Shown here one piece after another: positions 1 to 8,338 of a stretch of DNA of 64,000 nt. A model generated the notes under the pieces. The model saw nothing but the letters and a program-made list of their open reading frames with translations. It made no database searches and was not told the DNA's origin. The position numbers and the translations under genes are program-made. The first letter of the stretch is position 1. Each line of letters begins with the position of its first letter. Source of the DNA: NVTR01 sp036480115 (lineage in GTDB: Bacteria; Pseudomonadota; Alphaproteobacteria; Rhodobacterales; Rhodobacteraceae); assembly GCA_965224795.1 (NCBI GenBank), contig CBDDAE010000002.1:434001-498000 (forward strand), in the 5' to 3' direction.

Positions 1-861
1 GAGCGCATATTTTTGATTTTTTAGGGACTTTACCAACTTTTCGTATTTCAAAGACGCATGCAACGTGTCGTGGCGTTCTTCAAACAGATTGCGCAGGGTT
101 TCGGACATATCTGGGTATTGCCCCAGCAGCACTTCCTGCGCATCAATCATTCCCTGGACATCCAGGACGCTAAGGCGATGGGAAAAGGAATTTTCGTGCC
201 GTCGATAAAGGTAATAGGATTGCGCGACCAAATGAATGTGCCCACCTTCCAACAGATAGCGAGCGTAAAAATCATGGTCTTCCCCAAGGCGCAGATCTGG
301 CCGGTAGCGTAGATTTTTCAAGCGATCTCTTCGCATCAAAGGTTTTAAATACCCGAAAGGTGTACGCCCGCCTAATTCTAACTCTGAAGCAAGCAAAACC
401 TCGACCGTGACGTTTAAGGGTCGTGATTGCGATAGGTCGCCAAATAACGTTTGAATAGAATCTTCAAAACCGGAACCAAAGCATGTCAAGTCATCCGCGA
501 TCCCGCTTGTTTGTAGGTGTTTTGCCATTTCTAACAGCCGCTCAAGCCGACGCGGATGGATCAAATCATCAGAATCTACGATAGCAATCCAGTCACCTTG
601 AGCCACTTCCAACGCATGGTTACGGGCAGACCCTGGGCCTTGATTTACTGTTGCAGCCAGAACTTTTACCCGACTATCCGCGTCCATTAAGGACCTAGCA
701 ATATCAACACTGCCATCGCTTGAAGCATCATCGGAAAAAATCAGCTCAATATTTTGGGTGGATTGGGCCAATACCGAGCGCATGGCAGATTCTAGATATT
801 CTGCGCCATTGTAGTTGGGCATCAATACCGAAACGGCTGGCTGTTTTCCAAAAATTGGCAC
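1..861 (-). CDS. Family 2 glycosyltransferase (partial, C-terminus outside the window)
   Basis: The gene runs off the left edge; 287 codons are visible. It would transfer a sugar from a nucleotide-sugar donor at the cytoplasmic membrane during polysaccharide assembly. The GT-A fold is clear: the first strand VSVLMPNYNG (residues 10-19), SDD at 43-45, the metal-binding DSDD (96-99) and a GED catalytic-base region (193-195). I chose the GTG at 861 because a TAG lies four codons upstream in frame and AGGGAA sits 5 bases before the GTG; no ATG is available. It heads leftward away from the polymerase gene, with which it shares an AT-rich divergent region. Donor and acceptor cannot be told. Confidence 0.88.
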   Translation of the reverse strand, partial: MPIFGKQPAVSVLMPNYNGAEYLESAMRSVLAQSTQNIELIFSDDASSDGSVDIARSLMDADSRVKVLAATVNQGPGSARNHALEVAQGDWIAIVDSDDLIHPRRLERLLEMAKHLQTSGIADDLTCFGSGFEDSIQTLFGDLSQSRPLNVTVEVLLASELELGGRTPFGYLKPLMRRDRLKNLRYRPDLRLGEDHDFYARYLLEGGHIHLVAQSYYLYRRHENSFSHRLSVLDVQGMIDAQEVLLGQYPDMSETLRNLFEERHDTLHASLKYEKLVKSLKNQKYAL

Positions 862-1156
862 GGGTGTTCCCTAGCTTCTTAGCAGTAATTCATCGTCGAC
901 TATGCTACGGCCACCCGCCGCTGCTGAAATGTTCCGAAATCACGATTAACTCATTGATTCTATGGGAATCCCAGCAAAGAGTAATCTATAGGAAGCATTA
1001 CATTATACCTAGTAAAATATACAAAATATGCAGTATATTTGGGTAAAATTTCGGTTCAACGCGGCGCCTAACTGAAAATTGACAAAATTGCGCCGCCCAA
1101 GTGACACTCGACACTAAGAGACCAAACAATTTACCCAGAAAACACGGAAAAGACTT
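862..1156. other. AT-rich divergent intergenic region
   Basis: This stretch separates the leftward glycosyltransferase from the rightward small ORF and polymerase. It is visibly AT-rich (for example 935-1060) and must hold promoters for both directions. I see no strong inverted repeat, RNA gene or recognisable operator in it. Confidence 0.5.
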
Positions 1157-1273
1157 ATGTCGATAGCTAGATTGAAAATTGGGATCCTACTAAATGCCGG
1201 TTTCGCGGCTCAATACTTTGTGCTTTGGATTGATATGCTAAACAGGCAAAAACCCCGGGGATCGGTTAGGTAA
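1157..1273 (+). CDS. Possible 38-residue single-pass membrane peptide upstream of the polymerase gene
   Basis: A short ORF beginning MSIARLKIGILL lies directly upstream of the O-antigen ligase-like gene; its TAA ends 6 bases before that ATG. GGAAAAG precedes the ATG at 5-7 bases spacing. The peptide has a hydrophobic core from about residue 7 to 28 and a basic tail (NRQKPRGSVR), the profile of a small single-pass membrane protein with positive ends. The polymerase gene has only a weak ribosome site of its own, inside the end of this ORF, so translational coupling is a reasonable inference. It could be a leader peptide or a chance ORF. Confidence 0.4.
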   Translation: MSIARLKIGILLNAGFAAQYFVLWIDMLNRQKPRGSVR

Positions 1274-1279
1274 ATCAAA

Positions 1280-2527
1280 ATGAACCAAGCAGTTTCGCAT
1301 CCTGTACAATACAATAGGTCGCTGTTTTCCATACCACTTGATCAGGTTCTGTGCGTATTGGCCATTGTGGCGCTTATTTTTGTTCCGACGCTTGGATTTA
1401 AAGGAGTGTTGGGATTTTTGGCCGCGGGTGGGTTTTTAATTTTACGACACTTGAATGCTTCGATTAACCAGTTGCTGCGCCATTGGTACATATTGTTGCT
1501 GCCGCTGTTTTGCACCCTTACATTCCTTTGGTCGCAATATCCGCCACAAACCTTGCGGTTTGGCGTGCAACTTTCTGTAACGGTGGCAATTTCAGTTGTG
1601 ATTGCCCATAGAATATCGCCGCGAACTTTTGTGTTAACGCTTTTTTGGGCGCTTGGAATTGCCATGGTAGCCAGTATTTTGTTTGGTGAGGTTAAGGCCT
1701 CAACCGGGGCGTGGCGCGGAATTTATGGTAGTAAAAATGCTATGGCGGGTGCCGCAGCAATCTACATTGTGGTGGCTTTTGGATTGGCTATTGAGCGAAC
1801 GGCGTCACCGAGGTTTCGCGCCATTGCAGCTATGGGCGTTGTTGTTGGAATGGTGCCTTTGATTTTTGCCCAATCGGTAAGTGCATTAATGATCGTACCA
1901 CCGGCAATGATTGTACTGCTAAGTTTTCTGATCTTGCCAGTGATAAGCCCAAAACAGCGGGCGGTGATGGCAATATTTTTAGTGCTAATTGCAGCACTTA
2001 TAGGCGTGTTGATCTATGCAAATATTGATACATTGCTGGCCTGGATGCTGGACACCACCGGTAAAGATATTACCCTGACGGGGCGTACAGACCTTTGGAA
2101 AATTGCCCTTGAATTTATTGCAGAACGGCCTTTTTTTGGCATGGGGTATCAGGCATTTTGGGTCAAGGGGCACCAGCCCGCTGAAGTAATCTGGTTTATG
2201 TTTGGCATCAGCGCGAGAAGCGGCTTTAATTTTCACAACACCTATCTTTCAAACGCAGTGGAAATCGGAATTCTGGGCGTAATGTTGCAGGCATTTGTGT
2301 TGTATGGGGCGCTTTATTTAACCGGCAGATGGGCAATGTACGGTCAACAGGCCGTCGCCGCATTACTGTTTACTTTGGTCATGATGGTGGTCTGGATCAG
2401 TTTCATAGAAGTTCCGATTTTCTTTCAATTCAGCTTGCGCACGTTGATCATTGTCTGTGCCTTAGTATACGGAATTCAAACGCTAAATACCAAACCATCA
2501 GGCACAGGCCGCGGAACCTCGCGCTGA
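1280..2527 (+). CDS. O-antigen ligase / Wzy-ExoQ family polysaccharide polymerase
   Basis: A 415-residue, almost wholly hydrophobic inner-membrane protein with about ten to twelve membrane segments. The large periplasmic loop carries the family signature: LTGRTDLWKIALEFI followed by ERPFFGMGYQAFW and then FHNTYLSNAVEIG, the pattern of Wzy_C/ExoQ proteins that join lipid-linked repeat units into polymer or ligate polymer to an acceptor. With a flippase (Wzx type) and an initiating sugar transferase nearby, it most likely polymerises the repeat unit in a Wzx/Wzy pathway. The last 30 bases overlap tail-to-tail with the pyruvyl transferase gene. Ligase versus polymerase cannot be settled from sequence alone. 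Confidence 0.85.
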   Translation: MNQAVSHPVQYNRSLFSIPLDQVLCVLAIVALIFVPTLGFKGVLGFLAAGGFLILRHLNASINQLLRHWYILLLPLFCTLTFLWSQYPPQTLRFGVQLSVTVAISVVIAHRISPRTFVLTLFWALGIAMVASILFGEVKASTGAWRGIYGSKNAMAGAAAIYIVVAFGLAIERTASPRFRAIAAMGVVVGMVPLIFAQSVSALMIVPPAMIVLLSFLILPVISPKQRAVMAIFLVLIAALIGVLIYANIDTLLAWMLDTTGKDITLTGRTDLWKIALEFIAERPFFGMGYQAFWVKGHQPAEVIWFMFGISARSGFNFHNTYLSNAVEIGILGVMLQAFVLYGALYLTGRWAMYGQQAVAALLFTLVMMVVWISFIEVPIFFQFSLRTLIIVCALVYGIQTLNTKPSGTGRGTSR

Positions 2528-3406
2528 ATATTCATCTACAAATTCATCAACCGCTTCCATGGCGCGTGTTGTAACGCGTTCAATGTTTTGATCAGAGCTT
2601 AGTTGCGGATCAAGTTTGGAAATCGCTTGCAACCGACGGGCAGCCATATGTTGAAGCGCAAAATTCATCGGAGATGCTAGTTTTCCACCAAGCACAGTCT
2701 TTGCCCGCGGTCCCGAACCAGAACGTCCGGTGGTCAATGCCCATGTTTCGCGACAGTTTGAAGGGAACATAAACACTGGTCTGTAATCAATATTCAATGC
2801 GCCCGCCCAGTCAAACCATTTGAATCTGTGCAGTTTATGTATTGTACGCAAGCCAATCCAAGGAGTGCGCATAGCATCTGCAACAATTGCGCCGTGCATT
2901 GCCTCAGTGATCAACAAATCGGCCCCAAGAATTTCTGAAATTATTTTGTCGGTATCATGTGTTGGGTCAATAAAACGAATGCCGGCAAGGTCGCATGCAG
3001 CCTGCCAATTTCCCCGCTCAATACTTTCGTAATGCGGCATGAAGGCAACCCCTATGTTAGTTGCCGGTTTTGGAAGTGGTGTTTCACGTAACAATACGGC
3101 CGAATCCGCGATGGCCAATTTCGGGTCCAAGCCAAGAACCTGGGCAGTTTGCGGGCCTCGGACAAAACGTATGTCCCACATCCCGTCTTTAACATCTGGT
3201 TTAACGGTATAGCCGCCATAGCCAGATCCCAGCACAACTTTGCGTGCTTCAGCCGGGTATTTTGGTTCAATAACTGACCCTATACCAATGAACAATGTGG
3301 AAGGGTCTTCGTCAAAAAATCCCTTTGGCAATATGTGGTGCCACATTGTGGCGTTCAATTCGTCGCCAAAATTTGGGGGGCTACCCTGAAAATAAGTTAA
3401 CTTCAT
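2498..3406 (-). CDS. Polysaccharide pyruvyl transferase family protein
   Basis: A 302-residue protein of the CsaB/ExoV family, which adds pyruvate from phosphoenolpyruvate as a ketal on sugars. Visible family marks are the N-terminal FGDELN (13-18), a GIGSVI strand near residue 41, and the C-terminal EAMHGAIVADAMRTPW segment, which matches the usual S-x-R-x-H-G substrate site. It is cytoplasmic with no signal peptide. The ATG overlaps the stop of the upstream flippase gene by 4 bases (ATGA), so the two are co-transcribed with the sugar transferase. Its 3' end overlaps the convergent polymerase gene by 30 bases. It suggests that the polymer carries acidic pyruvyl groups. Confidence 0.85.
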   Translation of the reverse strand: MKLTYFQGSPPNFGDELNATMWHHILPKGFFDEDPSTLFIGIGSVIEPKYPAEARKVVLGSGYGGYTVKPDVKDGMWDIRFVRGPQTAQVLGLDPKLAIADSAVLLRETPLPKPATNIGVAFMPHYESIERGNWQAACDLAGIRFIDPTHDTDKIISEILGADLLITEAMHGAIVADAMRTPWIGLRTIHKLHRFKWFDWAGALNIDYRPVFMFPSNCRETWALTTGRSGSGPRAKTVLGGKLASPMNFALQHMAARRLQAISKLDPQLSSDQNIERVTTRAMEAVDEFVDEYSARGSAACA

Positions 3407-4941
3407 ACCGATACTTTGCCTTTGGATTTTAGAATGTGAAGAATGCTGCCTATGCGCTTGCGGGAAATTGCCAAAAGCGTCGAACCAAAAACAATGACAC
3501 CAGTAAGAATTTGTAGGGGTATCATGATCTTAAGATCCAGCGTTGGAAACAGCGCCGGCGAAGCGACGACAGCAAGCGACATTACTGAAGTCGCTATTAG
3601 TGGGTTTTTGAAATGTATTAAATACTGCCCCAGGCTTTCGCCAAGCAAACGGGCTGTCATAATCGCGGAAACCGGCCACAATATTACGAACTTTATCACC
3701 AGCACAGTCATCATTGTGGTCATGCCAAAACGATAGGTCGCCAGTATGACTGCAACAGTTGAAACAATTTGGGCCAGTTGGTAATAGAACCACCAGTTAA
3801 CCCGACCCTGGCTTTTGATCAAAGCCGCCTGCACAATACCTACACAAACAAAGATGCCGTTTAAACAAAACGCTTTAATCGCGTAGGTCGCCGGGATCCA
3901 TTTGGGTGCCAGTATTAACGGCAACAGATCGTCCACAACCAATGCAAGACCGGCAAACATTGGCATACTAAAACTGGCCGACGCAAATGACGCCATCAAA
4001 AATGCTTGGCGGGTTTTTTCTTTGTCGTCCTGTAATGTTGACAGCAAGGCATGGGTTACTGATGAAAGAGCGCCAGACACTAAGCCTGTCAGAAGGCCAT
4101 AAAGCCGTTGCGCAAAGTAGTACAGACCCAAGAAATTTGGCCCGGCTAACGCCCCCAAAAGGATGTGATCAATTTTGAGTGTACTCAGCATCCGATCACC
4201 AGAGGCAAAAACCCCGTATCTTGCTAAATCGCGTATGCCGGCAACTGAAAATGATCTGCCAGGACGCCAACCGGTTACCCAAAAAGCCATAACGCAAATA
4301 ACCAAACTGGCAGAAACCTGGCTGATCACCAGAGCCCAATAGCCGTATCCAGCCATTAGCATCGCCACCGAAATAACGCCGCTGACAATGGTTGCAACGG
4401 ACGTTCGCAATGCGATCAACTTAAAGCGCATTGAACGTACAATCATGGAATTGGGCACCGCTGCCATCAGTTCAAGCGGAACTTTCAGCGCCAGAACAGG
4501 TAGTAAAAATGCAATTTCGGGTTGCCCTACGAAATTTGCGATGTAGCTCGCGCTTACAACAAATATTGCAAACAAGACCATTCCAAATCCAGCCGTCAGC
4601 CAAAACACACTATCGGCATGTGACTTAGTGATCTCCTGTCGCTGAACCAGTGCCTCGCCAAATGCCAGTGGTGAAAAGGCGATCGCAATTGACACGATCC
4701 CGGCTGTAAGCCCAACCAGCCCAAAATCTGAGGGCGACAAAAAGTAAGCGCTGATAAAAAAAACAATTGCCGCACTTAGTGTCGGCAGGAAAGTATGTAA
4801 CGAAGACCAAAGCACACCAATAAAGGCGGCCCGCGATCTGCCGTGCCTAAGATGGGGTTGGTATTCGCTATTTTTAGCTAAATCCGCCGTGCCATCCAAA
4901 TTTGATATTTGGTTTGCCTGTGTCAATTTTCTATACGTCAA
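3403..4941 (-). CDS. Wzx-type oligosaccharide flippase (MOP superfamily)
   Basis: A 512-residue integral membrane protein with about 12-14 hydrophobic segments and a soluble N-terminal tail of some 35 residues. The early segment with FFISAYFLSPSDFGLVGL (about 60-77) and the later YFAQRLYGLLTG region are typical of polysaccharide_synt/MOP exporters of the RfbX/WcaE/ExoT kind. It should flip undecaprenyl-linked repeat units to the periplasmic face. It lies between the initiating transferase (ATGA overlap at its start) and the pyruvyl transferase (ATGA overlap at its end), giving a tight three-gene operon. Confidence 0.87.
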   Translation of the reverse strand: MTYRKLTQANQISNLDGTADLAKNSEYQPHLRHGRSRAAFIGVLWSSLHTFLPTLSAAIVFFISAYFLSPSDFGLVGLTAGIVSIAIAFSPLAFGEALVQRQEITKSHADSVFWLTAGFGMVLFAIFVVSASYIANFVGQPEIAFLLPVLALKVPLELMAAVPNSMIVRSMRFKLIALRTSVATIVSGVISVAMLMAGYGYWALVISQVSASLVICVMAFWVTGWRPGRSFSVAGIRDLARYGVFASGDRMLSTLKIDHILLGALAGPNFLGLYYFAQRLYGLLTGLVSGALSSVTHALLSTLQDDKEKTRQAFLMASFASASFSMPMFAGLALVVDDLLPLILAPKWIPATYAIKAFCLNGIFVCVGIVQAALIKSQGRVNWWFYYQLAQIVSTVAVILATYRFGMTTMMTVLVIKFVILWPVSAIMTARLLGESLGQYLIHFKNPLIATSVMSLAVVASPALFPTLDLKIMIPLQILTGVIVFGSTLLAISRKRIGSILHILKSKGKVSV

Positions 4942-5654
4942 TAAGATCCTTCGGCAGCGATAACCGTTGGAATTGTTTTAAAGATAATTTTAAAGTCCTG
5001 CCAGACTGACCAGGTTTTTACATATTCTGTATCCAGACTGACACGTCGGTCATAGCAAGTGTTACTGCGCCCACTGGTCTGCCACAGCCCGGTCAATCCA
5101 GGCCGGGTGCTTAGGTAAATGTTTGCAGAGGAGCCGTAGTTTTCCAGCTCGTCTTTAACCACAGGCCGGGGGCCGACAATGCTCATATTTCCGATTAAAA
5201 CGTTCAAAAGCTGCGGCAACTCATCTACGCTATAGGCCCGCAAAACTTTACCTATCCAGGTTACCCTAGGGTCATTTTTAAGCTTACGGTTCGCAACCCA
5301 TTCCCGGCGTTCATTTGGATGTTTTTCGAAATGGCGCTGTAATACAGCATCACCATCCGTAACCATTGAGCGAAACTTCCAACAGCGAAAACTGGTGCCA
5401 TCAAACCCAACCCTTGAATGCCCAAAAAGAACAGGCCCTGGCGAAGTCAGTTTTAGCAAGGCTGTTATCAAAAGAAACAGCGGTGACAGGAAGACAATCC
5501 CCATAAGCGAGAAAACCACATCCAGACTGCGTTTAATGCCGCCACCCAAAACATTTCTGTCGTCATTAGGGATTCCTTCGGAATTTCCTTCAGGCGCAAA
5601 ATCAGTTCTGTCGTTGGCAATTGCCGTCGTGTTCCCATTGTCCACAATAGGCAT
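4938..5654 (-). CDS. Initiating sugar transferase (ExoY/WcaJ type, bacterial sugar transferase)
   Basis: This polyprenyl-phosphate sugar phosphotransferase loads the first sugar-phosphate onto undecaprenyl phosphate. Visible marks: KRSLDVVFSLMG leading into one membrane hairpin, GPVLFGHSRVGFDG, WKFRSM, VDELPQLLNVL, VGPRPV and RPGLTGLWQTSGRS near the C-terminus. It has the short ExoY architecture without the large N-terminal membrane block. I prefer the ATG at 5654 (238 residues), preceded by CGGGGATGAAG; an in-frame ATG at 5705 has no ribosome site. It is first in a three-gene operon with the flippase and pyruvyl transferase. Confidence 0.88.
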   Translation of the reverse strand: MPIVDNGNTTAIANDRTDFAPEGNSEGIPNDDRNVLGGGIKRSLDVVFSLMGIVFLSPLFLLITALLKLTSPGPVLFGHSRVGFDGTSFRCWKFRSMVTDGDAVLQRHFEKHPNERREWVANRKLKNDPRVTWIGKVLRAYSVDELPQLLNVLIGNMSIVGPRPVVKDELENYGSSANIYLSTRPGLTGLWQTSGRSNTCYDRRVSLDTEYVKTWSVWQDFKIIFKTIPTVIAAEGSY

Positions 5655-6203
5655 AAATTCTTCATCCCCGAAAACATGGCCCCACACCTCATTTCCTAAA
5701 CACACATTGCCATTTTTTTAAGGCAATTTGCAGCAATTTTTATTGACTTAAACTGATTTTCAGCAAAAATTTGCCATAGTTAATACGCCTGTTTTCAGTC
5801 TGTTAACCAATATGGCGAAAGTTAGGCGGGTAAAATCCCATATCTAGTAAGTCTGAGAAAAAACTGCCGCAACCAGTGGTAATATGGCCATTTAATGTCC
5901 GATTTTCCGGCTCGGCAGTTTTTCGCGCTTGGTTTCATGATGTGGTTTGAAGCAATTTCTTTACACTTCATTTATGCAGTCTTAACGCATTTGGATAAGT
6001 AAATTTCTTTGACTTTTGGCGAAACACGATTCGCAGCTAGCAATTATTCCGGCAAACTCAGCATGTTAGGGCAAGTATATCGCCAGGCAATTTGACGCAA
6101 ATTCATTTGCAGGCCTATTCTTCTGGTGATAGATTTTTCAGGTAAATTTAGTTTCGAGACGATCCAGAAAACTGGAAGCCGGGCGGCAGAACGGAAAGTT
6201 GAT
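5655..6203. other. Long AT-rich divergent intergenic region with inverted repeats
   Basis: About 550 bases lie between the leftward sugar transferase and rightward sulfotransferase starts. The region is AT-rich and contains an 11-base perfect inverted repeat (5859-5869 with 5913-5923) and a GCAAAT-TC-ATTTGC palindrome (6097-6110) close to the sulfotransferase. No protein-coding ORF in it looks real. It is the likely promoter region for both operons and could hold an untranslated RNA. Confidence 0.5.
5859..5923. repeat. 11-base perfect inverted repeat with 43-base spacer
   Basis: AAAAACTGCCG at 5859-5869 is the exact reverse complement of CGGCAGTTTTT at 5913-5923. Read rightwards it would form a stem ending in a run of T, like an intrinsic terminator with a long loop or an sRNA 3' end. 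Both reading senses are possible, and it sits about 190 bases from the nearest gene. Confidence 0.4.
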
Positions 6204-7097
6204 ATGGGAAAAGTTGAAAACCCAAACTCTGTGGGCAATTCGGTTGCGTTAGAAAATGAAAAATCAGGCCCCTGGCAGCGGCAGTTTAATACAGAGTTTG
6301 ATTTCGCCCCCTGCTCTATCAGTAAAAAATTCGCTCTTTGTACAACACCGCGCTGTGGCAGTCATTTTTTTGGACATAAATTACATCAGACCGGGTGCTT
6401 TGGGTATCCGTTGGAATACTTCAATGATGGCAATTGGAGGGCTTGGGGGAAGCGCGCAGCCAAATCCATTTCTACGTTAGACTATATTCATTCTGTTCGA
6501 ACCGGGCCAAACGGAGTGTTTGCAACCAAACTACACCACGAACATTTAAAGCTGTTTTTGGAAAAAGAAAAAGACCCGCTATCTTACCGTTTCATTCATT
6601 TGCAGCGTAGAGATTTATTGCGCCAGGCTGTGTCTTTTGCGCGTGCCCAACAAACCGGCGCATGGATTTCCGACATGCCAGAACTATCCAAGGCAAGCTA
6701 TGACTGGGGTATGATTTCCCAAAAAGTAGATGCGATATCGCTTGGGAACGCGAATTGGGACAGCTTCCTTACGTCTACCGGAGCGCGGCGTTTAACTATG
6801 TACTACGAAGATATTGCCGCCGATCCGGCTGCCGCTATTTTGAAAATTTCTGAATTTCTTGAAATTGAACAGGTAGACATTGGCCCGACCAAAAAACAGT
6901 TTACTCCGCGCAAGCAAAGCCTACCCGCAAATAAAACTGAAGATTGGAGCGACCGATATATTCAGGATTGCCAAGCCCGCCTTGCTAATTCCAAACCTAT
7001 TGCCGGGGTACACTATTTACCCCCTAAGTTTGGACCAAAGCCGAGTGCTGTGAAAATCAGCAAAGCCTTCTTGCGCAATTTACGAATGCCTACTTAA
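6204..7097 (+). CDS. Stf0-family sulfotransferase
   Basis: A cytoplasmic PAPS-dependent sulfotransferase of the Stf0/NodH-like family, which sulfates carbohydrates. The 5'-phosphosulfate loop is seen as FALCTTPRCGSHFFGHKL, followed by the GYPLEYF motif typical of Stf0 and, further on, IHLQRRDLLRQAVSFARA, which holds the 3'-phosphate-binding Arg/Ser region. I prefer ATG 6204 (297 residues), preceded by GGAAAG; an in-frame GTG at 6126 would add 26 residues but has a poor ribosome site. It stands alone between two glycan operons and suggests a sulfated polysaccharide. The acceptor sugar is unknown. Confidence 0.82.
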   Translation: MGKVENPNSVGNSVALENEKSGPWQRQFNTEFDFAPCSISKKFALCTTPRCGSHFFGHKLHQTGCFGYPLEYFNDGNWRAWGKRAAKSISTLDYIHSVRTGPNGVFATKLHHEHLKLFLEKEKDPLSYRFIHLQRRDLLRQAVSFARAQQTGAWISDMPELSKASYDWGMISQKVDAISLGNANWDSFLTSTGARRLTMYYEDIAADPAAAILKISEFLEIEQVDIGPTKKQFTPRKQSLPANKTEDWSDRYIQDCQARLANSKPIAGVHYLPPKFGPKPSAVKISKAFLRNLRMPT

Positions 7098-7106
7098 CAA
7101 AATCCG

Positions 7107-8219
7107 TCAAGTCGGCAGTACTGGCGCCAATGCTCCGGCAATATCCTGTTCGGTCTGTCGAAAGTTTTCATCCGGCATGGCCAAAAGCGCCTTGGACATT
7201 GCGTTGATCTGACCGCGCTTCAGGGGACGCAATGTTTTGACCAGCTCCTGCGCAGTGGCAGCATTGATTGTTAGGCCCAGGCCAGATGTCTGTACCCTTT
7301 TACCGGTTTGCGTGCCTGCTACAGCGACTGATGGGCATCCGAACCAACTTGCTTCATAGATACGGTTAGGCAGCAGCCAGTCAGAATTTGCGCCTCTTTG
7401 CCAAAGGTCCTGGGCCCAAACCAAATCACAACTGGCATATATTTCATCCAGATCGCCCGGATATGTATAAGCGCCGTGGTACGCTACATTTTCAGCCCCT
7501 TCGATATTTTTATCAAAATCCCCGAGCACGTGCCGGTGTATGTTGCCATGTATGTCAATCTGTAAGTCCGGTCCCATTTCCCCGGCGGCTTCGAGTAAAA
7601 TATCAAGACTAGTGGCGCAACGAATTGAGCCGACCCAACCCAAGGTCAGGGTTTTTGCATCAGCGCGGGTTTTGGAACGTTTTGATTTAATACGCTTTTG
7701 CGCTGGTGGTTCGAACCACATTTTGTTTTCGATTATGGATACCGGGCCGCTGTATTTCTGAATAGGCAGAAAGTAGCTTTCAATGAACCCCGGTGAAGAC
7801 ACGATCAACAACTGGATGCGCGCCAGTAAGAACCTTTCAAATCTGCGCATAACCCGGCCCACCATACCATACCTGGTAAACAGACCGTGGATATCCAGGC
7901 ATTCATAGACCAGGGGCGTGGATTTTCTGCCGGCCAGTTTTCGAACGACCCAAGCGATGAACAGCAAATCAAAATTACGGGCGATAATAACATCTGCGTC
8001 TTTTAGTGCCTTGGGTGCTGCCAGAACCCGTTTTATACCGCGAAAAATCTTTAGAAAACGGTTTCCAAAGCCATGGTTGTCCACATGGCCAAGATCAATA
8101 TTCCCGTGGGATAGCGCAGTTCGCGAAGCCATATTTGAACGCCTGAAAGATGCAGTTGCGACATCATGGCCAAGGGACTGTATGCTATTGATACGGCGGA
8201 TTTGGGACGCTTCGTTCAA
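7107..8219 (-). CDS. GT4-like glycosyltransferase with unclear N-terminal start
   Basis: A GT-B fold glycosyltransferase. The N-terminal half has NEASQIRRINSIQSLGHDV and ADVIIARNFDLLFIAW; the C-terminal half has LTLGWVGSIRCATSLDILLE and the donor-binding NRIYEASWFGCPSVAV. The TTG at 8219 is the only standard start in frame, but the frame stays open to a TGA at 8282-8280, and the residues just upstream (ARIFIFAFDL) are clearly the first beta strand of the fold. AGGGA (8263-8259) lies 9 bases before an ATC at 8249. The true protein is therefore probably about 10 residues longer, with a non-standard start. It is convergent with the sulfotransferase gene. Confidence 0.8.
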   Translation of the reverse strand: MNEASQIRRINSIQSLGHDVATASFRRSNMASRTALSHGNIDLGHVDNHGFGNRFLKIFRGIKRVLAAPKALKDADVIIARNFDLLFIAWVVRKLAGRKSTPLVYECLDIHGLFTRYGMVGRVMRRFERFLLARIQLLIVSSPGFIESYFLPIQKYSGPVSIIENKMWFEPPAQKRIKSKRSKTRADAKTLTLGWVGSIRCATSLDILLEAAGEMGPDLQIDIHGNIHRHVLGDFDKNIEGAENVAYHGAYTYPGDLDEIYASCDLVWAQDLWQRGANSDWLLPNRIYEASWFGCPSVAVAGTQTGKRVQTSGLGLTINAATAQELVKTLRPLKRGQINAMSKALLAMPDENFRQTEQDIAGALAPVLPT

Positions 8220-8338
8220 ATCAAAGGCAAATATGAAAATGCGTGCGATGGATTTATGTCCCTGAATCGATGCGTTAAATCACGATAGCCTATGGACACA
8301 CGCCTTGCCAAGAATTGAAATGGCCAAATGCAGATCGA

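Noticed and set aside
5655..5705. Longer N-terminus of the sugar transferase from ATG 5705
   Set aside because: No ribosome site precedes it and the added residues are not typical of ExoY-like proteins, although the longer start cannot be fully excluded.
6126..6203. GTG start at 6126 for the sulfotransferase
   Set aside because: The ribosome site is poor and the extra residues are outside the Stf0 fold; the ATG at 6204 is better placed.
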